A DNA stretch of 64,000 nucleotides from Amycolatopsis jejuensis (GTDB taxonomy: Bacteria; Actinomycetota; Actinomycetes; Mycobacteriales; Pseudonocardiaceae): the NCBI RefSeq assembly GCF_000717335.1, contig NZ_JNYZ01000030.1, forward strand, positions 46,515 through 110,514, in the 5' to 3' direction. A program made the translations under genes and the position numbers. Shown here in pieces: positions 24,034-32,111 of this stretch; the stretch's first letter is position 1, and each line of letters starts with the position of its first letter. The notes under the pieces are model-generated. The model did no database searches and had not been told where the DNA came from. It saw only the letters and a program-made list of their open reading frames with translations.

Positions 24034-25101
24034 TCAAGCGGCTACTGTGGACGGTGCGCCGAGGGAAGCGCTGACCCGGGCGACGAATTCCGCATTGGAC
24101 CTCGTGGTACGCACCTGGTCGAGAAACTGCTCGACGGCGCGCTTCGGATCCTGACCGGACAGCGCCCGCCGGACCTCGGCCATCACCGTGAGCTCGGCAG
24201 CGGGAACGATCAGCTCGTCGCGGCGAGTGCCGGAGCCGAACAGGTCGACCGCGGGGAACACACGGTGGTCGGCGAGGGTGCGGTCGAGGCGGAGTTCGGA
24301 GTTTCCGGTGCTCTTGAGCTCTTCGAAGAACACGGTGTCGGCAAGCGATCCGGTACCGACCAGCGCAGTAGCGATGATGGTGAGCGACCCACCGCCCTCG
24401 ATATTCCTTGCCGCACCGAGGATTTTCTTCATCGGATGCAACGCACCGGCGTCGACCCCACCCGAGAGCACCCGCCCGGACGGCCGCGCCGCGAGATTGT
24501 ACGCACGGCCGAGACGCGTGAGAGAATCGAGCAGCAGCACCACGTCACGACCAGTTTCCACCAGCCGTTTCGCGCGCTCCACCGCAAGCTCGGCCACGGC
24601 GGTGTGCTCAGCAGGTTTACGGTCGAAAGTGGACGCGACGACTTCGCCCCGCACCGACCGCTGCATGTCCGTGACCTCCTCCGGCCGCTCGTCGGCGAGC
24701 AGCACCATGAGGTGCGCCTCGGGATGATTGACCGCGACCGCCTGCGCAATTTCCTGCAACACAACGGTTTTCCCAGTCCGAGGCGGCGCGACGATCAACG
24801 CCCGCTGCCCCTTCCCGAGCGGCGCGACAAGGTCGAGCACGCGATTGGTCAGCTGGTGGCGTGTGGTTTCGAGAACCAGCCGCTCGTCCGGGTGAAGAGG
24901 AGTGAGCTTTTCGAATTCGGGCCGCTTTTGTGCCGGCGCAGCCCCATTGACGGACACCACCACCCCGTCCTCGAGGACGACTTCATCGCCCCGTCGCAGC
25001 CCGTTCGCACGAACCACGGTCATCGGCACGACAGGACCGCCAGGCCCGTAACCGAGGCTGGCGTTCTTGCCGTGGATGTCAAGAATTCCTTGCTGTTTCA
25101 T
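24034..25101 (-). CDS. Compact second transcription termination factor Rho
   Basis: 355 residues against about 419 in E. coli and 600 or more in housekeeping actinobacterial Rho. The RecA-like motor is intact: Walker A APPRTGKT (105-112), Walker B VVLLLDSLTR (187-196), SGGVDAGALHPMKK, then GGGSLTIIATAL and EELKSTGNSEL, the RNA-translocating Q/R-loop region. The N-terminal RNA-binding domain is reduced to about 60 residues and lacks the FGF and ERY aromatic/charged residues that hold pyrimidines in E. coli Rho. ATG chosen with AGGAG 9 bases upstream. A specialised or antagonistic Rho is possible. Confidence 0.9.
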   Translation of the reverse strand: MKQQGILDIHGKNASLGYGPGGPVVPMTVVRANGLRRGDEVVLEDGVVVSVNGAAPAQKRPEFEKLTPLHPDERLVLETTRHQLTNRVLDLVAPLGKGQRALIVAPPRTGKTVVLQEIAQAVAVNHPEAHLMVLLADERPEEVTDMQRSVRGEVVASTFDRKPAEHTAVAELAVERAKRLVETGRDVVLLLDSLTRLGRAYNLAARPSGRVLSGGVDAGALHPMKKILGAARNIEGGGSLTIIATALVGTGSLADTVFFEELKSTGNSELRLDRTLADHRVFPAVDLFGSGTRRDELIVPAAELTVMAEVRRALSGQDPKRAVEQFLDQVRTTRSNAEFVARVSASLGAPSTVAA

Positions 25102-25390
25102 AGTTGTGACTCCTGAAGAGAAGGCGGTCGACGCACTCTTATCGGCGGACCGCGAAAGACGAAGCAAGCCGGACGGCAAGCTTCGAAGATGTGCCCCCAT
25201 GCGCGAGCTTCCAACGAAACCGTCGCGCAGCTCCCGCAACATCTATGCGAGGGTTCGAAGCGATGAACTCCCCCAGGGCGGCGGGGCCGACATCCTGGGC
25301 TTGAGGAGAGCGTAGCGCATGCCAGAACGGATGCACAACAGGTTTGTGATCCACGCCTGTCTGCGCTGGCGTGTTCTCCCCTACGTCAGT

Positions 25391-25684
25391 TTCCGGCCCT
25401 CAGCCATCGACGCCTTTCCCCGCGGTGGCGCGTTCCTTCCGGCGGCAGTCTCCAGCTCTAAGCCATCCACACCCGTCCCGCAGCGGCGCTTCCTTTCCGG
25501 CGGCGGTCTCAGCCCCCAGCCATCCACACCAATCCCGCAGCGGCACGTCCTATCCTGCGGCGGTCTCCAGCTCCCAGCCATCCACACCTATCCCGCAGCG
25601 GCGCGTCCTTTCCGACGGCAGTCTCCAGCCCCCAGGCATCCACACCCGTCCCGCAGCGGCGCTTCCTTTCCGACGTCAGCCCCC
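25391..25684. repeat. Tandem array, unit about 58 bp, 5 copies
   Basis: The marker AGCCATC (or AGGCATC) starts at 25402, 25461, 25518, 25577 and 25634, alternating 59 and 57 bases. Each unit contains CCGCAGCGGCG and a pyrimidine-rich half. The period is not a multiple of 3. The array fills most of the 658-base gap upstream of the rho gene; the remaining 25102-25390 holds two TTCGAAG motifs 72 bases apart and no gene. Confidence 0.85.
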
Positions 25685-25759
25685 TGACCGTCGTGCGCCT
25701 TTCGCGCATACTGGATGGCGACCGTGAACCCAGCCGAATCATCCAGAAGGAGGCGAACC

Positions 25760-26044
25760 GTGCACCTGCTGCCACACTTCGTCCTCCTCATGCTGCCATT
25801 CTCGGTAGCATCATGGTCCGGATCGGCGGCGGTGGTCACGCTAGTTGCTGCAGCGCTGGTCATCGTTCTCATGACCGCACCCACAAACCGCGGCGAGCCT
25901 GCGCACTGGACAGTCCCGGTGCAGGCCCACCGCACAGCGCTCCATGAACGTTCCCGCCGAGCCGCATACCTGCGTCTCCGCGATCCCGCCGCACCCGGCC
26001 GCCCCCAGCCACGCGCTCCCGGCGCGAATTCCCTGACTGCCTAG
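25760..26044 (+). CDS. DUF6412 family protein
   Basis: 94 residues. An N-terminal hydrophobic hairpin (LLPHFVLLMLPFSVASW and SAAVVTLVAAALVIVLM) is followed by a basic tail ERSRRAAYLRLRDPAAPGR, the hallmark of actinobacterial DUF6412 proteins, which usually sit directly upstream of a YidC/Oxa1 insertase. GTG start with AAGGAGG 6 bases upstream. Here the partner insertase is 971 bases away, separated by repeats. Function unknown; a role in membrane insertion is inferred from pairing. Confidence 0.75.
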   Translation: MHLLPHFVLLMLPFSVASWSGSAAVVTLVAAALVIVLMTAPTNRGEPAHWTVPVQAHRTALHERSRRAAYLRLRDPAAPGRPQPRAPGANSLTA

Positions 26045-26129
26045 CCCCGCCTGCGAGCGGTCGCGCAAATCCCCAGCGCCACAACGGCAACCCTTCCGCC
26101 GGATAGTCCCGACGCCAGACCGGCCACGG

Positions 26130-26540
26130 GAGTTGCACCAGACGGCGTCTGGTGACACAACAGCAAGCCGCAGTTGTACCGGACGACGCCTGCCTGAAAA
26201 CGGCAAGCCGCGACTGCGCCGGACCACGCGTGCCGACCGGACGGCAAGGGCTGGCCACACCGGACCACGCCTACCCACACCGCCGCAAACCGCGACTGTG
26301 TCAGACCACGCCTGCCAACAGGACGGCAGGGGCTGGCCATACCGGGTAGCACCTACCCACACAGCCGCAAACCTCGACCGCGCCAGACCACACCTGCCCG
26401 CACAGCCGCAAACCGCGACTGCGCCAGACCACGCCCACAGGACGCCAAGCGCAGGCTGCACTGGACAGCGCCTGACAACACAATCGCAAGTCGCGACTGC
26501 GCCGGACTAACACGACGGTAAGCCGTGGCCCTGCGGGACC
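26130..26540. repeat. Degenerate tandem repeat tract between DUF6412 and yidC
   Basis: Repeated words include CAGACCACGCCTGCC and variants, GGACGGCAAGGGCTGGCC and GCCGCAAACCGCGACTG, recurring every roughly 35 to 80 bases with frequent indels. Frames on both strands stay open only because stops are rare in this composition. Copies are more diverged than in the other arrays. Confidence 0.6.
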
Positions 26541-27015
26541 GCACCTGTCAGCACAACGCCAAGGGATGGCTGCGCCGGATCACGCTCCGGTACCACGGCA
26601 AACGGATGGTTGCTCCTGACACCACAAACACAACCGTCGATTCCGTAGGCCGAGACGGAAGCGAGCGAGCTGTGGCCGGTAACCCCGACGGGTCAACGGA
26701 ATCTCGCAACGCCGAACCGTCAACTCCCGCTTCCCGACGCACCCTCCACACAATGGCGGCTCTCACGCTTGCCGCACAACGCCAGTTGGGAGAGGTCCGG
26801 CCAAGCAAGGTCCACCGTGCGCGATCGGGCCGCGCGCCGATGATTCAACCCCGAAGGATCAGGCTCCGTTCGTGCGACGCACGCCGCGAGGCGTCTCCAG
26901 TCTTGAAACCAGCATGCCACCAGTACCGACGACACCCAGTCTTCCGCGACAGCCCAAGAGGGACCGTCCTTTCAGACCATGTCAACGAAAAGCCTTTCAC
27001 CCAAGGAGTTCCACG
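26541..27015. other. Intergenic remainder before yidC
   Basis: About 470 bases of mixed composition with no recognisable gene. AAGGAG at 27003-27008 is the ribosome site of the insertase gene. No convincing promoter was identified. Confidence 0.5.
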
Positions 27016-27675
27016 ATGCCCACACTCCTGGAAGCACCGATCGACGGCGCATATCACGTCGTCCGCTGGCTCGTGGCCAGTACTGAGCCGGTCGCCGGGT
27101 CATTCGCGACTGCGCTCGCGATCATCCTGTTCACCGTCGCCATCCGGCTGCTGCAGGTGCCGTTCGCCCGGGCTGCGGCTCGTGGTGCTCGACGGCGGGA
27201 GGCGCTCCTGCCGGAGATTCGTGCGCTGCAAGACAAGCACCGCAACGACCCTCGGAGGCTTGCCGCCGAAATGGCCGAGCTTCAGCCCGGATCGTCCTTC
27301 TTGGCCGGATGCCTGCCGATGCTCGCCCAGTTACCGTTTTTCTGGGTGATGTACCACCTGTTCAGCTCGGCCGTGGTGGCCGGCGCGCCGAACGCACTGC
27401 TGAGCAGCAGCTTGCTCGGCGTGTCGATGGGCGCTTCTGGGCTGGCTGCCACACCGGTGGTCATTGCCGTGGCGGGCCTGCTCGCTGTGGTCGCCTGGTG
27501 CTCGATTCACTGGCAGGACCGAACGCGCGACTTCTCGGCCCCCGCAGCCCGGCTGATCCGCCTCCTTCCCTACTCAACGATCGTGGTCACCGCTTTTGTT
27601 CCCCTGGCCGCGTCGCTGTATCTGCTGACCACCACGACGTGGACGGTGGTGGAGCGCACGATCCTGTACCGCTGA
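27016..27675 (+). CDS. YidC/Oxa1 family membrane insertase (short paralogue)
   Basis: 219 residues. Features of the YidC core: a first helix with the groove arginine (ILFTVAIRLLQVPF), the cytoplasmic coiled loop RREALLPEIRALQDKH, then LPMLAQLPFFWVMYHLF and further helices. It lacks the large periplasmic domain and the basic C-terminal tail of the housekeeping protein encoded near rpmH, so it is a second copy. Inserts membrane proteins alone or with SecYEG. DUF6412 upstream is its usual companion. A clear AAGGAG precedes the ATG. Confidence 0.9.
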   Translation: MPTLLEAPIDGAYHVVRWLVASTEPVAGSFATALAIILFTVAIRLLQVPFARAAARGARRREALLPEIRALQDKHRNDPRRLAAEMAELQPGSSFLAGCLPMLAQLPFFWVMYHLFSSAVVAGAPNALLSSSLLGVSMGASGLAATPVVIAVAGLLAVVAWCSIHWQDRTRDFSAPAARLIRLLPYSTIVVTAFVPLAASLYLLTTTTWTVVERTILYR

Positions 27676-27711
27676 ACCCAGGTTCCGGCGCGCGGCCTAC
27701 CCATAGCGGAC

Positions 27712-28092
27712 CTACCGGTCGATCATCGTCACCAAGGCGGAGACGAGTCCGTCCGCCGGGACACGCCATCTCTCCGCGGAAAAGTGCCCGCTGACCTCCA
27801 TGCCCGTGATCCTGTACGCGCTGGTCAACAGCAGCGCCGTGAACCGCTTGACATGCCGCGCGCCCACGACGTCGCCGACGATCGCGAAGAACTCGTCCTG
27901 TGCCCGGTCTGCCGCCCCGACCGCCGCCACGACGGCGGCCGGGGCGCAGCCATGCTCGCCTGCCTCTCGCGCGTACTCACCGACCGAATGCTCGACCGCC
28001 TGTTCTCCTCCCTCCGCCGCCATTACCCGAAAACAGCCCACCGCATGGCGCCCCACCGACCTTGGTTCACCAAGCCCTACAACGCCATCCAC
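27712..28092 (-). pseudogene. Possible remnant resembling a TetR C-terminal domain
   Basis: A 126-codon frame with reasonable third-position GC. The last 60 residues (FTALLLTSAYRITGMEV, FSAERWRVPADGLVSALVTM) read like the end of a TetR ligand domain, but no HTH precedes them: the first 25 residues look random. Either a 5'-truncated regulator or a short unknown gene. Evidence is weak. Confidence 0.3.
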
Positions 28093-28111
28093 TTCCGACG
28101 GCGACCTCCGA

Positions 28112-28876
28112 TCACGGCATCTCCCACGGGTTCTCCGGCAGCGGATGCCCGGTCTCCAGCAACGACTTCAAGTTCGACAGCACCGCCGCCCACCCACCGG
28201 ACACGTCTTCGTGCGCCTTTTCATCGGCGAGGTCCTCATGGGTCACCGTGAGACGGACAATGCCCTCGTGCTGCTCGATGTCAAAAGTCGCGCGGGATGA
28301 TTGCTGATCTTTCGGCCCGTCCGGATCGAGCCAGGTCGTGACCAGGCGCTTGGGCGGAACGGACTCGATGACCTCACCCACGACGTCGGCGACTCCCGAA
28401 CCGTCCGTGCGCACGTGGGCCCACTGCGAGCCCTCGTTCCAGTCGGACTCGTTGCGATGCCCCCAATATGCCGCGGTCAGGTCCGGGTCGGTGAGCGCAT
28501 GCCACACCTTCTCCGGAGTACTCTCGATGTAGGTCACGTATACGAAACTCGGCTTCATGGCTTCCTCTGCTCGACATTTGACCGCATTCAGCACCTGCAG
28601 CCGGGGGCGTTCGAAACGGTCCACCCACCGTTCCTGCATGTCGTGCAACGGCACCGGATTCAGGTAGTGCAACTTCTCCCGGCCACGGCGCACAGTGCTC
28701 ACCAGGTTCGCCCCCTCCAGCACGGCCAGGTGCTGAGTGGCCGACTGGCGCGTCATCTCCAGTCGCTCACACAGCTCACCCAGCGTCTGCCCGTTGTCCC
28801 TGCGCAGCTGGTCGAGCAGGTACCGGCGAGTCGGGTCGGACAGCGCCTTGAACACTTTGTCCAGGTCGTATTGCAC
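28112..28876 (-). CDS. ArsR-type HTH fused to SRPBCC (AHSA1) domain
   Basis: 254 residues. N-terminal ArsR winged helix (FKALSDPTRRYLLDQL, LEMTRQSATQHLAVLE) without the Cys metal sites of classical ArsR, then at about residue 105 an SRPBCC domain (VYVTYIESTPEKVWHALTD, WNEGSQW, SGGWAAVLSNLKSLLETG). These two parts are often separate adjacent genes; here they are one protein, so a lipophilic ligand may control DNA binding directly. I place the start at GTG 28876, immediately after a consensus promoter; the upstream ATG at 28906 lies within the -35. Confidence 0.85.
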   Translation of the reverse strand: MQYDLDKVFKALSDPTRRYLLDQLRRDNGQTLGELCERLEMTRQSATQHLAVLEGANLVSTVRRGREKLHYLNPVPLHDMQERWVDRFERPRLQVLNAVKCRAEEAMKPSFVYVTYIESTPEKVWHALTDPDLTAAYWGHRNESDWNEGSQWAHVRTDGSGVADVVGEVIESVPPKRLVTTWLDPDGPKDQQSSRATFDIEQHEGIVRLTVTHEDLADEKAHEDVSGGWAAVLSNLKSLLETGHPLPENPWEMP

Positions 28877-28881
28877 ACATA

Positions 28882-28911
28882 CAGTAAGGCAGGTGATGGA
28901 CTGCATGTCAA
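28882..28911 (-). promoter_or_regulatory. Promoter of the ArsR-SRPBCC gene
   Basis: On the minus strand, consensus TTGACA (28906-28911), 18 bases, TTACTG (28882-28887). GTG at 28876 starts 5 bases after the -10, so the transcript is probably leaderless. Confidence 0.6.
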
Positions 28912-29330
28912 CCCTTGTAAGCGGGAGATCCGCAAAAGACCTGTTCAGAGCTTGGATATTCGCCGGATCGGGCGGTGGCGCACCCTCGACTCTTTACGCG
29001 ATGGTCACTCATCGTGATATGCTTGAGGCAACGAGGGCGGCGGGCGCACTCCTCCCCGGTGGGCGGCCGGGCGTGGCGCGAGGGGTGTTCGCGCACGCAG
29101 TGGTGTCCGCTGGGTGGACCGTGGTTCTCAGCCTGCTCGACCTGAAACGGCCGATCCGGGACGGGATCATCGCGGGTGTGGCCATCGCGGCGCTCGACCT
29201 CGAGGTGATCGGGCGGCACTACCCGGCGATCCGGGCGCTGCCGCGTGGTGCGCAATGGGCGGACCACGTGGCGTTCGGGATCTTGGTGGCAGTGTCACTC
29301 GGAAGGCGGCCGGTGGCAGGAAGGAGGTGA
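28905..29330 (+). CDS. Small membrane protein of unknown function
   Basis: 141 residues with two or three hydrophobic segments (GVFAHAVVSAGWTVVLSLL, DGIIAGVAIAALDLEVIG, ADHVAFGILVAVSLG) and a conserved-looking GAPSTLYAMVTHRDMLEATR segment before them, an arrangement I associate with actinobacterial hypothetical membrane proteins. Start uncertain: ATGs at 28896 and 28905 overlap the divergent ArsR promoter. Divergent from the ArsR-SRPBCC gene and possibly regulated by it. Confidence 0.6.
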   Translation: MSTLVSGRSAKDLFRAWIFAGSGGGAPSTLYAMVTHRDMLEATRAAGALLPGGRPGVARGVFAHAVVSAGWTVVLSLLDLKRPIRDGIIAGVAIAALDLEVIGRHYPAIRALPRGAQWADHVAFGILVAVSLGRRPVAGRR

Positions 29331-29402
29331 GGTGTCGGAATGTGAGGCGGTGGCATGGTTCTGGAGTGAGGATGGGGTTTAGCGGCGAGGTGGGATGGAG
29401 AA

Positions 29403-29822
29403 TCAGTTGGGCAGGTAGAGGTTCCGGACAACGTCCGGAGAAGGACGGCGCGTTGGGTGGACCAGGTCGAGCGTGACAGGTTTCCGGCTCCGCAAACGGG
29501 AGCAGGCAGCCACCGAGGCCTCCTTCGCCGTGGTCATCGGGTCGACGCAGGCGCATACGCAGGAAGGATCTATCCTGTCCACAGTGGACACAACAGGGGA
29601 GGGCTCGGCACGGAGCATGAGATACTGACCTCGGGTGAGGTTGCCAGCGAGCGGAGTTGCCGCTGGAACGGGCACGGATCGGCCAGGCTGGGTGGCGATG
29701 GGGCTCGCGGAAGGTCTGTGCGTGAGCGGCGGCATGCGCGTCGCCATGAGCCGCGGCTGCGCCAGGGAATCCATGCCCACATTGGTGACACCGACGACGG
29801 AGAGCTGGCCGTTCGGCATCAC
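29403..29822 (-). CDS. Doubtful ORF, 139 aa
   Basis: Not recognised. The frame has moderate third-position GC (about 75 percent by eye), a natural-looking end (PTRRPSPDVVRNLYLPN) and several Cys in CVCACVD, but no good ribosome site. It could be a small real gene or chance. It contains the palindrome at 29577-29589. Confidence 0.25.
   Translation of the reverse strand: MMPNGQLSVVGVTNVGMDSLAQPRLMATRMPPLTHRPSASPIATQPGRSVPVPAATPLAGNLTRGQYLMLRAEPSPVVSTVDRIDPSCVCACVDPMTTAKEASVAACSRLRSRKPVTLDLVHPTRRPSPDVVRNLYLPN
29577..29589. repeat. Dispersed palindrome GTCCACAGTGGAC
   Basis: Perfect 13-base palindrome; one of four copies of the TCCACWGTGGA core in this window. Confidence 0.6.
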
Positions 29823-29984
29823 GATTCCGGGAACACCTCATCGGTCGGACGATCCGTACTGCGAGGTGGGCGGCCAGGCATTGTCCGGTGGACAATGACG
29901 GGTTAGGCCGCGCTGAGGCGAACGGGCTACCTGCGAGATCTGCCAGAACGCGGATCCATCGGCAGGCAGGTCGGTCGACACCCG

Positions 29985-30160
29985 GGGTCGGACGGCACCC
30001 GGATTCGTCGGACACGCAGCGGCACCCGAGTCGGCCAGCACCCGGATCCGTCGGGCACGCAGCGACACCCGGATCAGGCGGTACTCGGATTCGTCAGAGG
30101 CGCCCGGGTCGGGCAGCACCCGGATCCGTCAGACACACAGCGACACCCGGATCGGCCGAG
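29985..30160. repeat. Imperfect repeats built on CACCCGGAT
   Basis: CACCCGGAT recurs five times or more between 29997 and 30155, alternating with CGTCGGACACGCAGCG-like words at irregular 27 to 50 base spacing. Degenerate array in the gap before menG. The rest of 29823-30164 holds only a perfect 8-bp inverted repeat (29879-29897) with a 3-base loop. Confidence 0.55.
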
Positions 30161-30164
30161 TGGG

Positions 30165-30201
30165 GATCACCGGCGGTATCCGTTGATCACCTGCGGTGAT
30201 C
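30165..30201. promoter_or_regulatory. Tandem operator-like sites upstream of menG
   Basis: GATCACCTGCGGTGATC (30185-30201) has perfect 7-bp arms; a near copy, GATCACCGGCGGTATC, begins exactly 20 bases earlier (30165). Two sites two helical turns apart, upstream of a TATACC -10 candidate at 30250-30255, suggest cooperative binding of a dimeric regulator (inference). Confidence 0.45.
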
Positions 30202-30288
30202 GGTACGGTGGAGTCCTCTGTGGACCGTCGAGGTCGGGTGTCTCCTGGGTATACCCTGTGGCGACCGGATGGAGCCGGGGGGCACAGG

Positions 30289-30981
30289 ATGCGGGCGGAG
30301 CTGGACAAGCGGGCTGACCAGGTGTCGGCCATGTTCGACGAGGTTGCGGACGGCTATGACCGCACGCGATCGGTCCTGTGGTTCGGGCAGATGGGCCGGT
30401 GGGGCCGTGCGGTGGCGCGGGCGCTGGAGCTGACGCCGGGGCAGCGGGTGCTGGACGTGGCGGCCGGTACCGGTACCTCGTCGCGGGTGCTGGCCGGGCC
30501 GGGGGTCGAGGTCGTCGGCTGTGACTTCTCCGCGGGGATGCTGCGGGTCGCCCGGCGGCGGGTGCCCGAGATCGCGTTCGTGCCGGGCGATGCGATGAGT
30601 CTGCCGTTCGCCGAGGCGGCCTTCGATGCTGCGACGATTTCCTTCGGGCTTCGGAACGTCGCGGACCGGGTGCGTGCGCTCGCCGAGATGCGGCGCGTGG
30701 TGCGGCCGGGCGGACGGGTGGTCGTCGCGGAATACAGTCATCCTGCCTCTGCGCTCACGAACGCCGCTTTTCAGACCTACCTGCGCAAGGCCGCCCCGCG
30801 CATTGCCCGTGCGCTCAGCACCAACGCACCCGCCTACGACTACCTCGCCGACTCCATTCTCGCCTGGCCCACCCAGCTCGAACTCGCCGCGGACCTGCAG
30901 CGTGCCGGATGGGAACGGGTCGCCTGGCGCGACCTGTCCGGGGGCGTCGTCGCGCTGCACCGCGGGTTCAGGCCACAGTGA
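30289..30981 (+). CDS. menG: Demethylmenaquinone methyltransferase (UbiE/MenG type)
   Basis: 230 residues. Methylates demethylmenaquinone to menaquinone using SAM. N-terminal RADQVSAMFDEVADGYDRTR and motif I LDVAAGTGTSS are typical of UbiE/MenG; NVADRVRALAEMRRVVRPGG and AYDYLADSILAWP are the family's C-terminal marks. Length is normal. ATG after a GGGG-rich site. Next gene on the same strand is an MBL-fold protein 126 bases on, with its own promoter features. Confidence 0.85.
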   Translation: MRAELDKRADQVSAMFDEVADGYDRTRSVLWFGQMGRWGRAVARALELTPGQRVLDVAAGTGTSSRVLAGPGVEVVGCDFSAGMLRVARRRVPEIAFVPGDAMSLPFAEAAFDAATISFGLRNVADRVRALAEMRRVVRPGGRVVVAEYSHPASALTNAAFQTYLRKAAPRIARALSTNAPAYDYLADSILAWPTQLELAADLQRAGWERVAWRDLSGGVVALHRGFRPQ

Positions 30982-31048
30982 CCAGGCGCGCCGCCGCACC
31001 GGAACCGGTGCGTGAGCGTAGTCTCCTCCCAGCTGACACGAGGTGATT

Positions 31049-31060
31049 TGGTCTATACCA
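31049..31060. promoter_or_regulatory. DasR/GntR-like operator TGGTCTATACCA
   Basis: One mismatch from the dre core TGGTCTAGACCA bound by GntR/HutC regulators such as DasR. It contains a TATACC -10 candidate and lies 48 bases before the preferred MBL start. No GntR gene is in the window. Confidence 0.35.
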
Positions 31061-31107
31061 TTCTCATGATCAACCACCCGGCGACCCGCGGTCCACGAGG
31101 GGATCCC

Positions 31108-32052
31108 ATGCCCGTCATCAGGCGTAACATCGTCCCGCTCCGGTACTCCGACCCGAGCGTGGTCGCGTACGTACGCAGCCCGAGCGACTGGATGGTATCC
31201 AACTGCGGGTGGATCCGCGGCCGCGACGGGGTGCTGCTCGTCGACACCTGCGGCACCGAACGCGACACTCTCGACCTGGTCAGCGACGTCCGCAAGTACT
31301 CGACCGTCGAAATGCCGCTCACCCTCGTGGTCACGCACGCGCACGGCACGCACCACAACGGCGCCGGGGTCGCGCTGCGCAACGGTGGCCGGATCCTGGC
31401 CGCGCCGTCCGCGGTGCCGATCGTGCGCGCCGGACCGCAACGCAACGACGAGGCCTTCCGTTGTACGCATTGGGGCAGGCTGGAACCGCCGCGTCCGGAG
31501 TCCGTGCACGCGGTCATCGAGCCGGTCGAAGTGGATCTCGGTGGCGTGGTCGTGGAGGTCGTGCCGTTCCCGGGGACTGCGCACACCGACGGCGACCTCG
31601 TGCTTTTCGAACCCCGCACCGGCACGCTGTTCACCGGTGACCTCCTGTCCGTCGGGTCCACGCCGATGGCCGTGCACGGTTCGGTGCCCGGCTGGCTGAC
31701 CGCGCTCGATTGGCTCGACAAAATGTTCCCCGACGTCCGCACCTTCGTGCCCGGCCACGGCGGGCTGAGCCATCCGGGAAGTTTCCCGGTGGCCGTGCTG
31801 CGGACCTACCTGCATTGGCTGCTCGACGCGACCGCAGGCACCGGCACCCCGGATTTCCCCGGCCTCGCCGCAATCGCCCGCCGCCGCTGGCCGACGTGGA
31901 CCATTCCGGAACGGCACATCGGCAACCTGATGCGCGCACACGCCGATCAGCACGGGGAACGCCTCCCGCCGGGCGCGGCAATGCGTGCCATCCTGGACGC
32001 CGTCGGCGGCAAAATCGATCTTGACGCGCGCCTCGGCCTCGGTAAGCCGTAG
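31108..32052 (+). CDS. MBL-fold hydrolase with altered metal motif
   Basis: 314 residues of metallo-beta-lactamase fold. The signature reads THAHGTHHNG where the family has T-H-x-H-x-D-H: the Asp that binds the second zinc is Thr (codon ACG at the sequence level). Downstream ligands appear intact: PGTAHTDGD, the GDLLS Asp, and PGHGG. Such a change could leave a single-metal or inactive enzyme. Start at 31108 chosen for GAGGGGA just upstream; ATG 31066 is also possible and would be leaderless. C-terminal 90 residues are helical. Confidence 0.85.
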   Translation: MPVIRRNIVPLRYSDPSVVAYVRSPSDWMVSNCGWIRGRDGVLLVDTCGTERDTLDLVSDVRKYSTVEMPLTLVVTHAHGTHHNGAGVALRNGGRILAAPSAVPIVRAGPQRNDEAFRCTHWGRLEPPRPESVHAVIEPVEVDLGGVVVEVVPFPGTAHTDGDLVLFEPRTGTLFTGDLLSVGSTPMAVHGSVPGWLTALDWLDKMFPDVRTFVPGHGGLSHPGSFPVAVLRTYLHWLLDATAGTGTPDFPGLAAIARRRWPTWTIPERHIGNLMRAHADQHGERLPPGAAMRAILDAVGGKIDLDARLGLGKP

Positions 32053-32111
32053 CGGGAAATCGATTCCCCGAACGGATCGGGGCTTGGGGCGGAGCATCGT
32101 CGGCGGGTGGC

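Noticed and set aside
27800..28300. Plus-strand 166-codon ORF
   Set aside because: Overlaps the ArsR-SRPBCC gene antisense and has a Ser/Ala/Pro composition typical of shadow frames.
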